NCBI GenBank assembly: GCA_007694005.1 | Contig: RECN01000078.1 | Location: forward strand, 1 to 37,002 | Length of the DNA: 37,002 nt | Reading direction: 5' to 3' | Source of the DNA: Spirochaetaceae bacterium | GTDB lineage: Bacteria; Spirochaetota; Spirochaetia; DSM-27196; SKKC01 | Part shown: in pieces, positions 1 through 8,409 of the stretch | Position numbering within the stretch: position 1 is the first letter of the stretch | Layout of the letters: each line of letters starts with the position of its first letter | Translations under genes and position numbers: made by a program | The notes under the pieces: model-generated | Databases searched by the model: none | What the model saw: the letters and a program-made list of their open reading frames with translations, nothing else | What the model was told of the DNA's origin: nothing

Positions 1-1329
1 ACCGACGTGACTACCGGCAACCCAGCCGCTGGCCCAGCAGATCTGCAGGCTGTAGCCGCCGCTCTGGCGGTTGAAGTCGAGCAGGTCACCAAGTACGTAC
101 AGATTGGTGAAGTCGCGGACCTGCATGGTTCTGAAGTCAACGGCGACAGGGTCGAGGCCACCGCTTGAGACAACTGCTCTGTCGGTCCCCATGAGACCAC
201 CGAAGCTGCAGGGAAGTCCCTTGATCGTTGCGCCTATCAGTTGTCGCTGAGCCTTGCTCAGACCGGCAAGCTTGATCTGCGGATCAAGTTCGCAGAGGTC
301 GCAGACAGCGCTCACAAGTCGGGGGGGGAGCCACTGCTTCAGAAGCGTTTTTAGTATGGTGCCTCCTGCAGTGCCGATAGCCTCCTGTATGTCGTTTCGA
401 AACTCCTCCTCGCTCCGGGCAGGCATGAGATCTATGCGCAGTCGGATCGGGCCGTCGGCTGCGAGCGCTCTGAGGTCGCGGGCTGCGTTCAGGGCGAGCG
501 GTCCGCTGAGACCGAAGTGGGTGAACAGCAGTTTGCCCCGTCGCACCATGGCGCGTTTTGCATTAGCCCAGGCGGCATGATCTCTGACCGGCAGACTGGG
601 CTTCGGGGTGGAGGCGCTATCAGCGTACTGCTCCACAATAAGCCCTGCATCCTCCATCGCGAGCCCCTGAAGGACGGTGATCCACCGGTCGGGGACCTGT
701 ATGGGAACGAGCGATACGTCGACATCGTGTGCCTCCAGACCAAGCTCCCGAAGCCAGGGATACGCGTCTCCGGTGGAGCCGGTTTCAGGATGCGACGTTC
801 CTCCGGTTGCCAGGATGATCGTCCGACCCCTGATAGTCTCACCTCGTCCGGTCTGTACCCCCGGTACCAGGTGCTTCCCGTCCTGATCGACCTGCGTGGG
901 AAGCAGACTGTGTACCGGTGTCGCCGTGCGGACGGTAACTCCGCCTTCCTTCATGTACCGGCTCAGTACTCTGTGTACGCTTTCGGCTGAGTCGGTCACC
1001 GGAAACACGCGCTGCTCGGCCTCGACCTTTGTTTCCAGGTCGTAGCGGCGAAGAAACTCGCGCATGTTCTCGGGGGTAAATCTTGCAAACAGACTGTGGA
1101 GACTTTTTCCCTGGTCTCCGTAGCGACTCGTAAGCAGGTGCCGGTCAAAGGTCGCGTTTGTGACGTTGCATCTGCCTCCACCGGTAATGCGCAGTTTCTC
1201 CCCGAGGCGACGGTTCTTTTCCAGCAGGAGGACCCGCGCCCCACACTCCGCCGCTCTTCCGGCGGCCATCATGCCCGAGGCTCCCCCGCCGATCACGATG
1301 CAGTCCCAGGTGTTTTCCGCGTGTTGCAT
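1..1329 (-). CDS. HI0933/BaiN-family NAD(P)/FAD flavoprotein, C-terminus cut by window edge
   Basis: The frame is open from an ATG at 1329 to the left edge without a stop (443 codons), so the gene continues outside. The N-terminus carries a Rossmann FAD-binding GGGASG (residues 14-19), then LEKN and the family hallmark GGGRCNVTN (about 50-58). An ATGG segment lies near the middle and an NRQSGGYSLQ segment near the end, which in this family contacts FAD. Members include BaiN and RdsA-type proteins; they are flavoproteins of mostly unknown substrate, usually about 400-430 residues, so only a short tail is probably missing. The gene is divergent from the Asp-box protein at 1413, with 83 bases between. 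Family assignment is firm; the reaction is not known. Confidence 0.9.
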   Translation of the reverse strand, partial: MQHAENTWDCIVIGGGASGMMAAGRAAECGARVLLLEKNRRLGEKLRITGGGRCNVTNATFDRHLLTSRYGDQGKSLHSLFARFTPENMREFLRRYDLETKVEAEQRVFPVTDSAESVHRVLSRYMKEGGVTVRTATPVHSLLPTQVDQDGKHLVPGVQTGRGETIRGRTIILATGGTSHPETGSTGDAYPWLRELGLEAHDVDVSLVPIQVPDRWITVLQGLAMEDAGLIVEQYADSASTPKPSLPVRDHAAWANAKRAMVRRGKLLFTHFGLSGPLALNAARDLRALAADGPIRLRIDLMPARSEEEFRNDIQEAIGTAGGTILKTLLKQWLPPRLVSAVCDLCELDPQIKLAGLSKAQRQLIGATIKGLPCSFGGLMGTDRAVVSSGGLDPVAVDFRTMQVRDFTNLYVLGDLLDFNRQSGGYSLQICWASGWVAGSHVG

Positions 1330-1412
1330 ACCGCATCATACCTGAACCACATGCGTACATGAAACGAAGATGTATTGACGAAGAGGATTTATTCCCGGCA
1401 TATAAGCAGATC

Positions 1413-2642
1413 ATGCACACACGTTTAGTTATCACAATCCTGGTTTGTGTCAGTTTCATCCCGGCCTGCGCGGGCTTTGATATCGACGCCTTCGTCGCCG
1501 CCCTCGAAGCGGAAAACACGAATACACGAGGCAGTCAGGTTCACGCGGAACCGGCAGCGGCAACGGAATCGCGGGAGCGTATGGACGAGCGCATCGCAGG
1601 ACGCGGAACCGTATTTCCTGAGGCCATGCCGGTTATTGCGGACGAGTCGCGGCTCATCGTCGCTGAAGTACTCGACCTGGGGTTTCATCCTGCCGCGGTA
1701 AGCAGCGTTGACGCATCCCACGCGTGGGTCGTCGGGGATGATGGCGCGATTGCCCGAACCCGTGACGGGGGGCGTTCGTGGGAACGCGTCGATGTCCCGG
1801 GTCTCACGACGCGTATCGCGGCAGTTTCATTCTACGATCGAGCCCATGGCATTGTGGCGGACAGCGGCAATACGGTGGCCATAACTTCAAACGGCGGAAA
1901 TACCTGGGTTACCGAGACGCTGCAACGGCGCGTTCGCATTCCGGAGGACACGTTCCTGTACACCTTCACCGACGGTGGACTTCCTTCGCGATCGAGTTTT
2001 CACTCGGCGCACGCCCACGGTCCGGCTACCTTTCTTGTAGGTGGTACCTTCGGCGAGGTTTATCTGTACCGGAACGGGGTGTGGGAAGAGCGGACTTTTG
2101 TGAGCGGACAGACGGTCTACGGCATCGCCTCGGCATCAGACGGCACCATTCTTGCCGCGACCGGCATCGGCCTGGCCGACAACTTCGGTATAGAGCGGTC
2201 ATCCTTTGACCACCCGGAGTGGGAGAGCATCGTGAACTTCACCGGTCCGCCGGCACAGGGCGTACGGCTGAGCGACAACGGGCGGCTTATCGCGTGGGGG
2301 TATCCGCTCATGGGAGATTCCTTTGGTGATCAGACGTTCTTTGCCCGCGACCGTGTCGTGTTTGCCGATTCCAGAGAGACCCTCGTTCAGCGATGGGGGG
2401 TCGGTGACTTTACCGCAGATGCCGCCTGGGTCTTTCTGAATCCGCCGTGGTCAGCTGAAACGGCGGATGAGAACACCTTAGGGCTGATCTTCAGCGAAGA
2501 CGGCGGAGATTCCTGGACCATGTATGGAAGTACCATAGAAACAGGCCTGGCGGCCGCGGCATTGTTCGAGCCGGGGCACGCGCTGGGTCTACGGAGCCTG
2601 CCCGGAACCTGGCTGCGCGAGCTCGTACGCCTGCGCTGGTAG
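1413..2642 (+). CDS. Secreted Asp-box (BNR/Ycf48-like) repeat protein
   Basis: The protein begins with an export signal (MHTRLVITILVCVSF, then IPACAG), so I start at ATG 1413 and not at the in-frame ATG 54 bases upstream, which would bury the signal. The Cys in IPAC could be a lipobox, or signal peptidase I could cut after ACA. Three Asp-box motifs of the form S/T-x-D/N-G-G-x-x-W are visible at about residues 116-123, 158-165 and 361-368, the pattern of sialidase-like and Ycf48-like beta-propellers. No catalytic sialidase residues are obvious, so it is more likely a structural or binding propeller. A TATAAG hexamer ends 6 bases before the ATG and there is no Shine-Dalgarno. Its stop is two bases from the stop of the convergent ATPase gene. 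Confidence 0.75.
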   Translation: MHTRLVITILVCVSFIPACAGFDIDAFVAALEAENTNTRGSQVHAEPAAATESRERMDERIAGRGTVFPEAMPVIADESRLIVAEVLDLGFHPAAVSSVDASHAWVVGDDGAIARTRDGGRSWERVDVPGLTTRIAAVSFYDRAHGIVADSGNTVAITSNGGNTWVTETLQRRVRIPEDTFLYTFTDGGLPSRSSFHSAHAHGPATFLVGGTFGEVYLYRNGVWEERTFVSGQTVYGIASASDGTILAATGIGLADNFGIERSSFDHPEWESIVNFTGPPAQGVRLSDNGRLIAWGYPLMGDSFGDQTFFARDRVVFADSRETLVQRWGVGDFTADAAWVFLNPPWSAETADENTLGLIFSEDGGDSWTMYGSTIETGLAAAALFEPGHALGLRSLPGTWLRELVRLRW

Positions 2643-2644
2643 TC

Positions 2645-3667
2645 TCAGCCGAGAAGGTGTATCGAACCCGCCGGGCAGCACAGCCGCACCGTCTGCCCGA
2701 CTGAGCAGCCCGGTTCTTCCTGCACCTCGAGCTCGCCGAGCTCTGTTTCCACGATGTAGAGGCAGTAAGAACCGAAGTACCCGACGTGGCGGATCTGCCC
2801 TTCAAGACAGCCACCCTCGGGCTCTGATTGTCCTGTATTGGTGAACTCGAATTTCTCCGGACGAAGCACGGCTATCGGGGCACCCTGATCGGCCGCTCGC
2901 TCAGCAGGTACGGGGCCGTCGAGCCAGTGTGCCGGGAGCCGTTTGAGTTTCTCGTGCGTGAAGGTGTTCGCACTCCCGGTGAAGCGTGCCGCGTACAGGG
3001 TCGTCGGCCGCTCATAGATATCCCGGGGGACACCGGACTCTACGATTGCTCCGTCCCTCATTATGACAAGGCGGTCGGAGAGGTAGAGTGCCTCAGTCCT
3101 GCTGTGTGTCACGAAAACCGTCGGTATCTGCAGGGTCCGTTGTACGTTTAGAAGGTGCCGGCGCAGTGATCCCCGGCGCTCGGTGTCGATCGCGGAGAAT
3201 GGTTCATCGAGAAGCAGGGCCTTCGGTGAGGGCGCGAGCGCTCGTGCGAGCGCAACCCGCTGCTGTTCGCCACCCGAAAGCATCGCAACTGCACGATCCT
3301 CGAAGCCTGCAAGCTCGGTGAGATCGAGCAGTTCACGAACCCTTCGCATGCGGGCTTCTGACGGAAGCTTCTGCACGCGCAAACCGTAGGCGATATTCTG
3401 TCCGACGCTCAGGTGAGGGAACAGGGTGTAGTCCTGGAACACGTAGCCGATCTGACGACGCTCCGGGGGGAGCCTTGTGACCTCGCGTCCGCCGACGAAG
3501 ATCTGTCCGCTGTCGGGCCGTTCGAAGCCCGCGATAAGGCGGAGGATGGTCGTCTTTCCGCTCCCGCTTTCTCCGAACAGCGTCAGGAGTTCGCGCTCAT
3601 CGATCTGAAGATCTGCGGTCAGGGAGAAATTCCCGTAGTCGCGTCGTATGCCGCGCAGCTCTATCAC
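2645..3667 (-). CDS. thiQ: ABC transporter ATPase with TOBE domain, thiamine operon
   Basis: This is the ATP-hydrolysing subunit of the importer encoded by the two genes upstream. Walker A GESGSGKT is at residues 32-39, the Q-loop at about 78, the signature LSGGEQQ at about 130, Walker B LLLDEP at about 151-156 and the switch His in VTHS at about 188. After residue 230 a TOBE-like regulatory domain follows, making it 340 residues, longer than the roughly 230-residue ThiQ of E. coli and closer in build to FbpC/AfuC/PotA. It starts with GTG, and its first four bases (GTGA) overlap the permease stop, so translation is probably coupled. Thiamine specificity is inferred from the TPP riboswitch and the ThiB-like binding protein; on sequence alone iron or polyamine transport would also fit. 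Confidence 0.85.
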   Translation of the reverse strand: MIELRGIRRDYGNFSLTADLQIDERELLTLFGESGSGKTTILRLIAGFERPDSGQIFVGGREVTRLPPERRQIGYVFQDYTLFPHLSVGQNIAYGLRVQKLPSEARMRRVRELLDLTELAGFEDRAVAMLSGGEQQRVALARALAPSPKALLLDEPFSAIDTERRGSLRRHLLNVQRTLQIPTVFVTHSRTEALYLSDRLVIMRDGAIVESGVPRDIYERPTTLYAARFTGSANTFTHEKLKRLPAHWLDGPVPAERAADQGAPIAVLRPEKFEFTNTGQSEPEGGCLEGQIRHVGYFGSYCLYIVETELGELEVQEEPGCSVGQTVRLCCPAGSIHLLG

Positions 3668-5298
3668 AGTCCTGCCTCCTCACGCTGTACGCTTGTAATG
3701 TCCACCACGAAGAAGATCAGACCGACGAAGACCATATACACGACTCCGAGGGCCAGCGCAACGTCGAAGCTCTGAAAACCGATCAGACGGTACATGGCGA
3801 TCGGAAAGGTGACAATGCGTCCGCGCCCTATGGTCAGTACCGAGGTAAAATCCGCGAGGCTCACGGCAAATGCGAATGCAAAGGTGTTCACGAGCCCCCG
3901 CCAGAGGACGGGAACTTCAACCGTCCACAGCAGATGCAGAGGCCGGGCACCAAGACTGCGTCCCGTTTCCAGGTATCGGGTTGGGAGCGCCCGCAGGTGA
4001 CCGCGCATGTTCCGGAAGACCAGCGGGAAAGCCATAATGCTCTGCGCCATTACGATGAGAACGAGCTCCGGTACGATTCCGAAGAGGAGGAGTCGAAGGC
4101 CCAGGCTCAGGGTGACGCCGCTGATTGCAAGGGGCATGGTGAGCACGGTGTCGAGCCACCCCGGCAGGTGGTCTCTGAGGCTCCGTGCGCAGAGATAGGC
4201 GAGCGATGAACTTACCAGGGCTGAAAGCGTCGCCATACCGAGACTCGTCATGAGGATGTCAGGTAGCTGTGCCTGCATGATTTCGGAAACCTCCCGGGTA
4301 CCGACGGCGCCACCGAAGAGGGCTCGAAACGAAATCAGGCTGAACCTGCCGTTTGAGGTAAACGCCCTGACGACCACGGTGAGCAGCGGAGCGAATAGAA
4401 AAAGTCCGACTGCCGCCCAGTACAGAACGGCCAGCGTGCGCGCAGGGCGCGCGAGCTCATTCCAGCGTCGCGCGTGAAAACGCCGCCCGCTGCGGACCGT
4501 GCCGGCGCCTTTCTTTCGTGTGAGGTACTGTATCAGGCTTACCAGAAAACCGGCCACGGCAAGTTGCAGGGCCGCGAGCGTTCCAGCGGCGGTCAGGTTC
4601 AGGTTTGTGAACATCTCCTGAAATATGCGCACCTCAAGCGTCGCGTAGCGTACACCGCCGAAAACAAGGACGACGCCGAAACTCACGAAACAGTACAGAA
4701 ATACGATGATAAAGGCGCTCACAAGCGACGGCGTTATCAGCGGAAGGTGCAGATGTAGAAGGCGTGAAAAGGGGCGCTCGCCGAGCGACGCCGACACCCA
4801 TCGGTAGCGTTCATCGACCTGCATCCAGCCGCCGGCGATAATGCGAAGCGCTACCGAGATATTGAACATGGTGTGGGCGATGATGATGCCGACGCCGGAG
4901 TATACGAAGGTAAGATCGCCTCCGAACAGGCGGCCGAGCAGCCCTGCCCTGCCGTAGAATCCGATGACCGCAAGAATCACGATCAGGCTCGGCATCACGA
5001 AGGGTACGAGGCTCAGGCTCTGTATGATCTGCCTGCCGCGAAATCGATAGTGCGACATGAGATAGGCGCCGGGAATCGCGACTGCCACCGATATGGCAGC
5101 CGAAACCGCGGCCTGCAGAATGGAAAACCGAAGACTGCGCCACGTACTCGGTCTGCTCAGAACCGACTGCACCTGACCTGCCCAGGCGCCAGCCGTACTT
5201 CCTGCGAATCCTGCGCCGAGTACCGTGAGTACCGGCGGCAGGATTACGGCAAGAAAGATCACTGAGATGAGTACCGGGGCCCGGCGCGATGAGCTCAA
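3664..5298 (-). CDS. thiP: Thiamine ABC transporter double permease (ThiP/FbpB type)
   Basis: A 544-residue inner-membrane protein with two successive binding-protein-dependent permease domains, about twelve predicted membrane segments. Each half has an EAA-like loop that would dock the ATPase: SLGERPFSRLLHLHLPLI in the first half and SLGARPLHLLWTVEVPVL in the second. This duplicated single-chain design is typical of ThiP and of the Fe3+ permeases FbpB/AfuB. The best start is TTG at 5298, because it forms a TTGA overlap with the stop of the binding protein and leaves a short charged leader before the first membrane segment. The same four-base coupling recurs with the downstream ATPase. Specificity for thiamine rests on the riboswitch and the neighbouring binding protein. 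Confidence 0.88.
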   Translation of the reverse strand: MSSSRRAPVLISVIFLAVILPPVLTVLGAGFAGSTAGAWAGQVQSVLSRPSTWRSLRFSILQAAVSAAISVAVAIPGAYLMSHYRFRGRQIIQSLSLVPFVMPSLIVILAVIGFYGRAGLLGRLFGGDLTFVYSGVGIIIAHTMFNISVALRIIAGGWMQVDERYRWVSASLGERPFSRLLHLHLPLITPSLVSAFIIVFLYCFVSFGVVLVFGGVRYATLEVRIFQEMFTNLNLTAAGTLAALQLAVAGFLVSLIQYLTRKKGAGTVRSGRRFHARRWNELARPARTLAVLYWAAVGLFLFAPLLTVVVRAFTSNGRFSLISFRALFGGAVGTREVSEIMQAQLPDILMTSLGMATLSALVSSSLAYLCARSLRDHLPGWLDTVLTMPLAISGVTLSLGLRLLLFGIVPELVLIVMAQSIMAFPLVFRNMRGHLRALPTRYLETGRSLGARPLHLLWTVEVPVLWRGLVNTFAFAFAVSLADFTSVLTIGRGRIVTFPIAMYRLIGFQSFDVALALGVVYMVFVGLIFFVVDITSVQREEAGL

Positions 5299-6353
5299 CG
5301 AAGCGCGTCCTCCCAGGCCTCCAGCCAGGCGCTGAAGTTCTCTTCGATCAGGTCGTTATCAAGGCGTACGCCCTCGACATCAACGTTACCTTCAAGGAAG
5401 GACTGCGGCAGTTCGACCGCCGGGTGTATGGGGTACATGAACTGCGTGAATGGAATCTCGCGCTGAAACTCTTCGGACACGATGAAGTCAATGAGGCGTT
5501 CGGCGTTCAGCCTGTTCCGCGCACCGCGTACGATACCGGCTACCTCGATCTGCATGTAGGCCCGGTTATCAAAAATAGCGCTGCGGTAGCGGTCGGTTTC
5601 CTCGAACTCGCGGTGAAAGGCCGGACTCGTTTCGTAGCTGATTACCAGGGGCGCTTCACCCTGCGTGTACAGGCCGTAGCCCTCAGACCAGCCACCGGTA
5701 ACCGTCAGTATGTTCGGTGACAGTGCTTCCCAGAAATCCACGAAGCCGTCTTCACCGAACTCAGCGATGCTTGCGAGCAGGAAGTTTCGCCCCGGCGAAC
5801 TGGTTCCGGGATGCAGCATGATGATGCTGTTGCGGAAGCGGTCGTCAAGCAGATCGTCCCAGCCGGTCGGCGGTTCTGACAGCGCTTCGGAGTCGTAGTT
5901 CAGGGTAATGAATCCAAAATCGAAGGGGGTAACCAGCCAGTCGTCGGTTACCGCGAGTTCAGGCCGCACGAGGTCTATGTTCGACGGCTCGTAAGCTTCG
6001 AACAGACGGTCCGTCCGCAGGCGCGGAATAAAACTCTCGTCAAAGCCGATGACTACATCCGCCCGCGGGTCATCCCGCTCAAGAAAGGTCTGTGTGTACA
6101 GCGTTCCGGTGTCGCCGATGCGCTCAAGCGTCACCGTCACACCGTATTCCTCGGCGAAATGGCTCTCAATCAGCCGTCTGAGCGTACCGGCGAGCGAATC
6201 GTAGGTGTACACCACGAGTTCGTCGGTTTCGACCCGACGGTCCTCGACGGCTTCGAAGTCTTCGGTCACGCCACGAGCCCAGCCGAAGCCCGTCAGGGAT
6301 GTAAGCAGCACGAAGGTAAGGAAAAGAAGGGAAAATCTCGGTCGCATGGTCAT
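5295..6353 (-). CDS. thiB: Thiamine (or TPP) periplasmic binding protein ThiB
   Basis: I start at ATG 6353, which lies 6 bases after a GGAGG; the frame is open upstream through the riboswitch, but that part is leader RNA. The N-terminus is an export signal (RPRFSLLFLTFVLLTSLTGF). The mature part resembles the type-2 periplasmic binding fold of ThiB: ELVVYTYDSLA at the start, ADVVIGFDES, TPFDFGFITLNYD, and the segment VISYETSPAFHRE that is characteristic of thiamine binders. The product is 352 residues, close to the family's usual 320-350. It is the first gene of a three-gene importer operon and is the gene directly controlled by the TPP riboswitch. Confidence 0.93.
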   Translation of the reverse strand: MTMRPRFSLLFLTFVLLTSLTGFGWARGVTEDFEAVEDRRVETDELVVYTYDSLAGTLRRLIESHFAEEYGVTVTLERIGDTGTLYTQTFLERDDPRADVVIGFDESFIPRLRTDRLFEAYEPSNIDLVRPELAVTDDWLVTPFDFGFITLNYDSEALSEPPTGWDDLLDDRFRNSIIMLHPGTSSPGRNFLLASIAEFGEDGFVDFWEALSPNILTVTGGWSEGYGLYTQGEAPLVISYETSPAFHREFEETDRYRSAIFDNRAYMQIEVAGIVRGARNRLNAERLIDFIVSEEFQREIPFTQFMYPIHPAVELPQSFLEGNVDVEGVRLDNDLIEENFSAWLEAWEDALR

Positions 6354-6359
6354 TGAAGA

Positions 6360-6405
6360 CCTCCAGACAGAACGTGTTTTACACGGGGGGTGATCACCTG
6401 TGGAG
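6360..6405 (-). promoter_or_regulatory. Hairpin able to hide the thiB ribosome binding site
   Basis: Reading the minus strand, CTCCACAG (6405-6398) can pair with CTG-TC-TGGAG (6370-6361), giving 5 plus 3 base pairs with a two-base bulge. The 3' arm covers four of the five bases of the GGAGG that serves thiB. A smaller hairpin, CGTGT/ACACG, sits in the loop. No run of U follows, so this looks like a translational rather than a terminator-type expression platform for the riboswitch. The competing structure that would free the site was not identified. Confidence 0.45.
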
Positions 6406-6449
6406 AACCATAGGACCGGAATGCTCGTCAGAAGTTTCAACGCTGCAAT

Positions 6450-6541
6450 TCCTCCGCCGGCATTACCCGGATCAGGTTCAAAGGGTGTGATCTCAGCCAC
6501 CAGCGGCCGTACAACGTACGGCACTGCGGTAGCACCCCTGC
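6450..6541 (-). promoter_or_regulatory. TPP riboswitch (THI element)
   Basis: On the minus strand the aptamer starts with GCAGGGGTGC, contains GGCTGAGAT followed by ACCCTTTGAACCTGATC, and ends in GGGTAATGCCGGCGGAGG. These are the conserved P1/P2, the CUGAGA pyrimidine-sensing loop and the P4-P5 pyrophosphate-sensing arm of the THI box. In the P3 arm, GCCGTACGTTGTACGGC forms a hairpin, as is common for the variable P3. About 95 bases separate the aptamer from the thiB start. When TPP is bound, thiB-thiP-thiQ expression should fall. Confidence 0.95.
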
Positions 6542-6555
6542 ATAGTGTGTACTAG

Positions 6556-6585
6556 AAGCTATCGCCCGAAGCCGTCTGCCGTCAA
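6556..6585 (-). promoter_or_regulatory. Candidate promoter of the thiamine operon
   Basis: On the minus strand TTGACG (6585-6580) is followed after 18 bases by TAGCTT (6561-6556). The -35 box is five of six to consensus, the -10 weak. Transcription would begin near 6549, just before the riboswitch. The -35 overlaps the stop codon of the upstream cyclophilin gene. Confidence 0.35.
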
Positions 6586-7067
6586 GCCGGGCTGATTTCT
6601 ATCGAAGTGATCGAATCACCTTGAGCGATCGCATCGACAACGTCCTGACCTTTGGTTACCTTGCCGAAGACCGTGTGCTTACCGTCGAGGTGAGGTTGTG
6701 GGGCATGGGTGATGAAGAACTGGCTGCCGTTTGTGTTGGGACCTGCGTTCGCCATGGAAATGACTTTTGCCTCGTGCACCAGCGGATTGCCCTTCGTTTC
6801 ATCTTCGAAACGATACCCCGGACCGCCCGATCCGCTGCCGGTGGGATCACCACCCTGTACCATAAAGTTGCTGATGACGCGGTGAAACGTGACTCCATCG
6901 TAAAAGTTCTCGTTGGCCAGAAAGACGAAGTTGTTCACCGTCTTCGGCGCGTGTTCCGGATATAGCTCGAGGGTAATGTCTCCCTTGCTCGTGTGCATGA
7001 CGGCCGTGTAGGTCCGGTCCGTCTCTATCGTCATCTCGGGCGGTGTTGCCCATTTCTGCGTGCTCAT
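6582..7067 (-). CDS. Cyclophilin-type peptidyl-prolyl cis-trans isomerase
   Basis: A 161-residue single-domain cyclophilin that catalyses proline cis-trans isomerisation. The active-site segments are clear: [21 protein letters not shown] (catalytic Arg in FHR and the Gln in MVQGGD), [21 protein letters not shown] and the [11 protein letters not shown] loop. There is no signal peptide, so it is probably cytoplasmic. ATG 7067 is preceded by GGAG with 8 bases between. The gene follows the small GNAT-like gene on the same strand after 27 bases and stops just before the thiamine operon leader. Confidence 0.95.
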   Translation of the reverse strand: MSTQKWATPPEMTIETDRTYTAVMHTSKGDITLELYPEHAPKTVNNFVFLANENFYDGVTFHRVISNFMVQGGDPTGSGSGGPGYRFEDETKGNPLVHEAKVISMANAGPNTNGSQFFITHAPQPHLDGKHTVFGKVTKGQDVVDAIAQGDSITSIEISPA

Positions 7068-7094
7068 GTGAACTGCTCCTGTGTGTGGAATGCG

Positions 7095-7367
7095 CTATCG
7101 ACGAAGCGCAGCGTATTCCGGATGTTTGTCCATGAACTTTGCCACAAATGAGCAGCTTGGTCGAACGCCATAGTTATGCGCTTCCGCATACTCGAGGGCG
7201 GTGCGGGCGAGACGCCCCGCGAGCCCGTGTCCCCTGAGCTCGTCGGGCACATAGGTGCTGACATAGTCGAGGGTTTTGTCATCGATCTTCTGATAGGAAA
7301 GATACGCGGTTTCGCCATCGATCTCGGAAAAGAACAGCTGCTTTTCCTCGTTGTGTTCAATACTCAT
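7095..7367 (-). CDS. Small GNAT-like N-acetyltransferase (YjdJ-type domain)
   Basis: A protein of 90 residues starting MSIEHNEEKQLFF. It contains ETAYLSYQKI, then VPDELRGHGLAGRLARTALEYAE, which fits the R/Q-x-x-G-x-G/A acetyl-CoA pyrophosphate loop of short GNAT proteins, and the ending VRPSCSFVAKFMDKHPEY, typical of the minimal YjdJ-like acetyltransferase family. The frame stays open upstream of ATG 7367, but conservation of the family begins here. The Shine-Dalgarno is weak. It is probably cotranscribed with the cyclophilin. The substrate is unknown. Confidence 0.8.
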   Translation of the reverse strand: MSIEHNEEKQLFFSEIDGETAYLSYQKIDDKTLDYVSTYVPDELRGHGLAGRLARTALEYAEAHNYGVRPSCSFVAKFMDKHPEYAALRR

Positions 7368-7470
7368 ACATGCCAGTCTACTGCGAGTGTCCGCGTTTAT
7401 GAAGGTCGCCGCGGACGGACCCGCAGCCACTTTTCGTGACCCGCATACTTCCGGGTATACTCGAGTTGTT

Positions 7471-8409
7471 ATGAAAATCACATCACGATGTTTTGTCGTT
7501 CTACTCCTGCTGCTGCTGATGCCGGGGCTTTCCCTTCACGGGGGCGAGCACGGGAGCCTGCGCCTTGGACTCATGCCCGCGGTGAACTCCATACCCCTGC
7601 TTGTCGCGCAGTCAGAGGGCTTTTTTACCGTCGAAGGCGTCAGCGTGGAGCTCGAGATGTTCAGGGATCAGCTCTACCGGGAGACATCGCTACAGACCGG
7701 GCGCATCGACGGGAGCGTGTCGGATCTGGTGAACGCGGTGAACGCCTGGTATAACGGCTTCCCCGTCCAGGTCGCGTCGAGAACCGACGGCCTGTTTGCA
7801 CTCCTGACGTCCGCGCGTTCGGGGATCGAGTCCATAGACGCGTGGCCGACGCGGGGCCGGGTTCAGCTTGGCGCGCTGCAGGACAGCGTGATCTTCTACG
7901 AGGCATACCGCATGCTCGGTGAGCACGGAATCGGTCCGGAACGCCTTGATCTGGTTCCGACGTTTCAGATTCCGCAGCGCATGGAAATGCTGCTGCAGGG
8001 ACAGCTGCAGGCGGCAATGCTTCCCGAGCCGGTAGCCTTTCTTGCCGCGTCGCAGGGCGCTCATGTGATTCTCGATACGCGCATGCTCGAAAGTACCGCC
8101 ACGGTCATGCTCTTTACCCCCGACGCCATGCGCTCGAAGGCTCAGGCGATACGCGCCTTCTTCCGCGCCTACAATCGTGCCGTTGACGCGGTCAACGCGA
8201 GTCCGGATTCCTTTCGCGACGTAATCGTCGCTGACGGCGAGTTCCCGCCACCGGTCCGCGACACCATGGTCATTCCGGTGTTCGAACACGCCAGGGTACC
8301 GACGGAGGCCGAGTTCGATCATCTCGTTGACTGGATGCGCAACAGTGGTATGATTTCCCGACGACCGGCGTACCGCGACATTGTCGATCCGCGGTATCTG
8401 CCGGACTGA
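7471..8409 (+). CDS. ABC transporter substrate-binding protein, NMT1/SsuA/ThiY type
   Basis: A 312-residue exported protein: MKITSRCFVVLLLLLLMPGLSLHGG is a signal peptide, which fixes the start at ATG 7471. The mature part begins LRLGLMPAVNSIPLLVAQSEGFF, the usual opening of NMT1-like binding proteins for sulfonates, taurine, nitrate or pyrimidine thiamine precursors. DGSVSDLVNAVNAW and AAMLPEPVAFLAA fit the same fold. It forms a three-gene importer with the next two genes, with a one-base overlap to the ATPase. A TATACT hexamer ends 9 bases before the ATG, with no Shine-Dalgarno. The ligand is not decided by the sequence; the thiamine transporter nearby makes a pyrimidine precursor an attractive but unproven idea. 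Confidence 0.85.
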   Translation: MKITSRCFVVLLLLLLMPGLSLHGGEHGSLRLGLMPAVNSIPLLVAQSEGFFTVEGVSVELEMFRDQLYRETSLQTGRIDGSVSDLVNAVNAWYNGFPVQVASRTDGLFALLTSARSGIESIDAWPTRGRVQLGALQDSVIFYEAYRMLGEHGIGPERLDLVPTFQIPQRMEMLLQGQLQAAMLPEPVAFLAASQGAHVILDTRMLESTATVMLFTPDAMRSKAQAIRAFFRAYNRAVDAVNASPDSFRDVIVADGEFPPPVRDTMVIPVFEHARVPTEAEFDHLVDWMRNSGMISRRPAYRDIVDPRYLPD

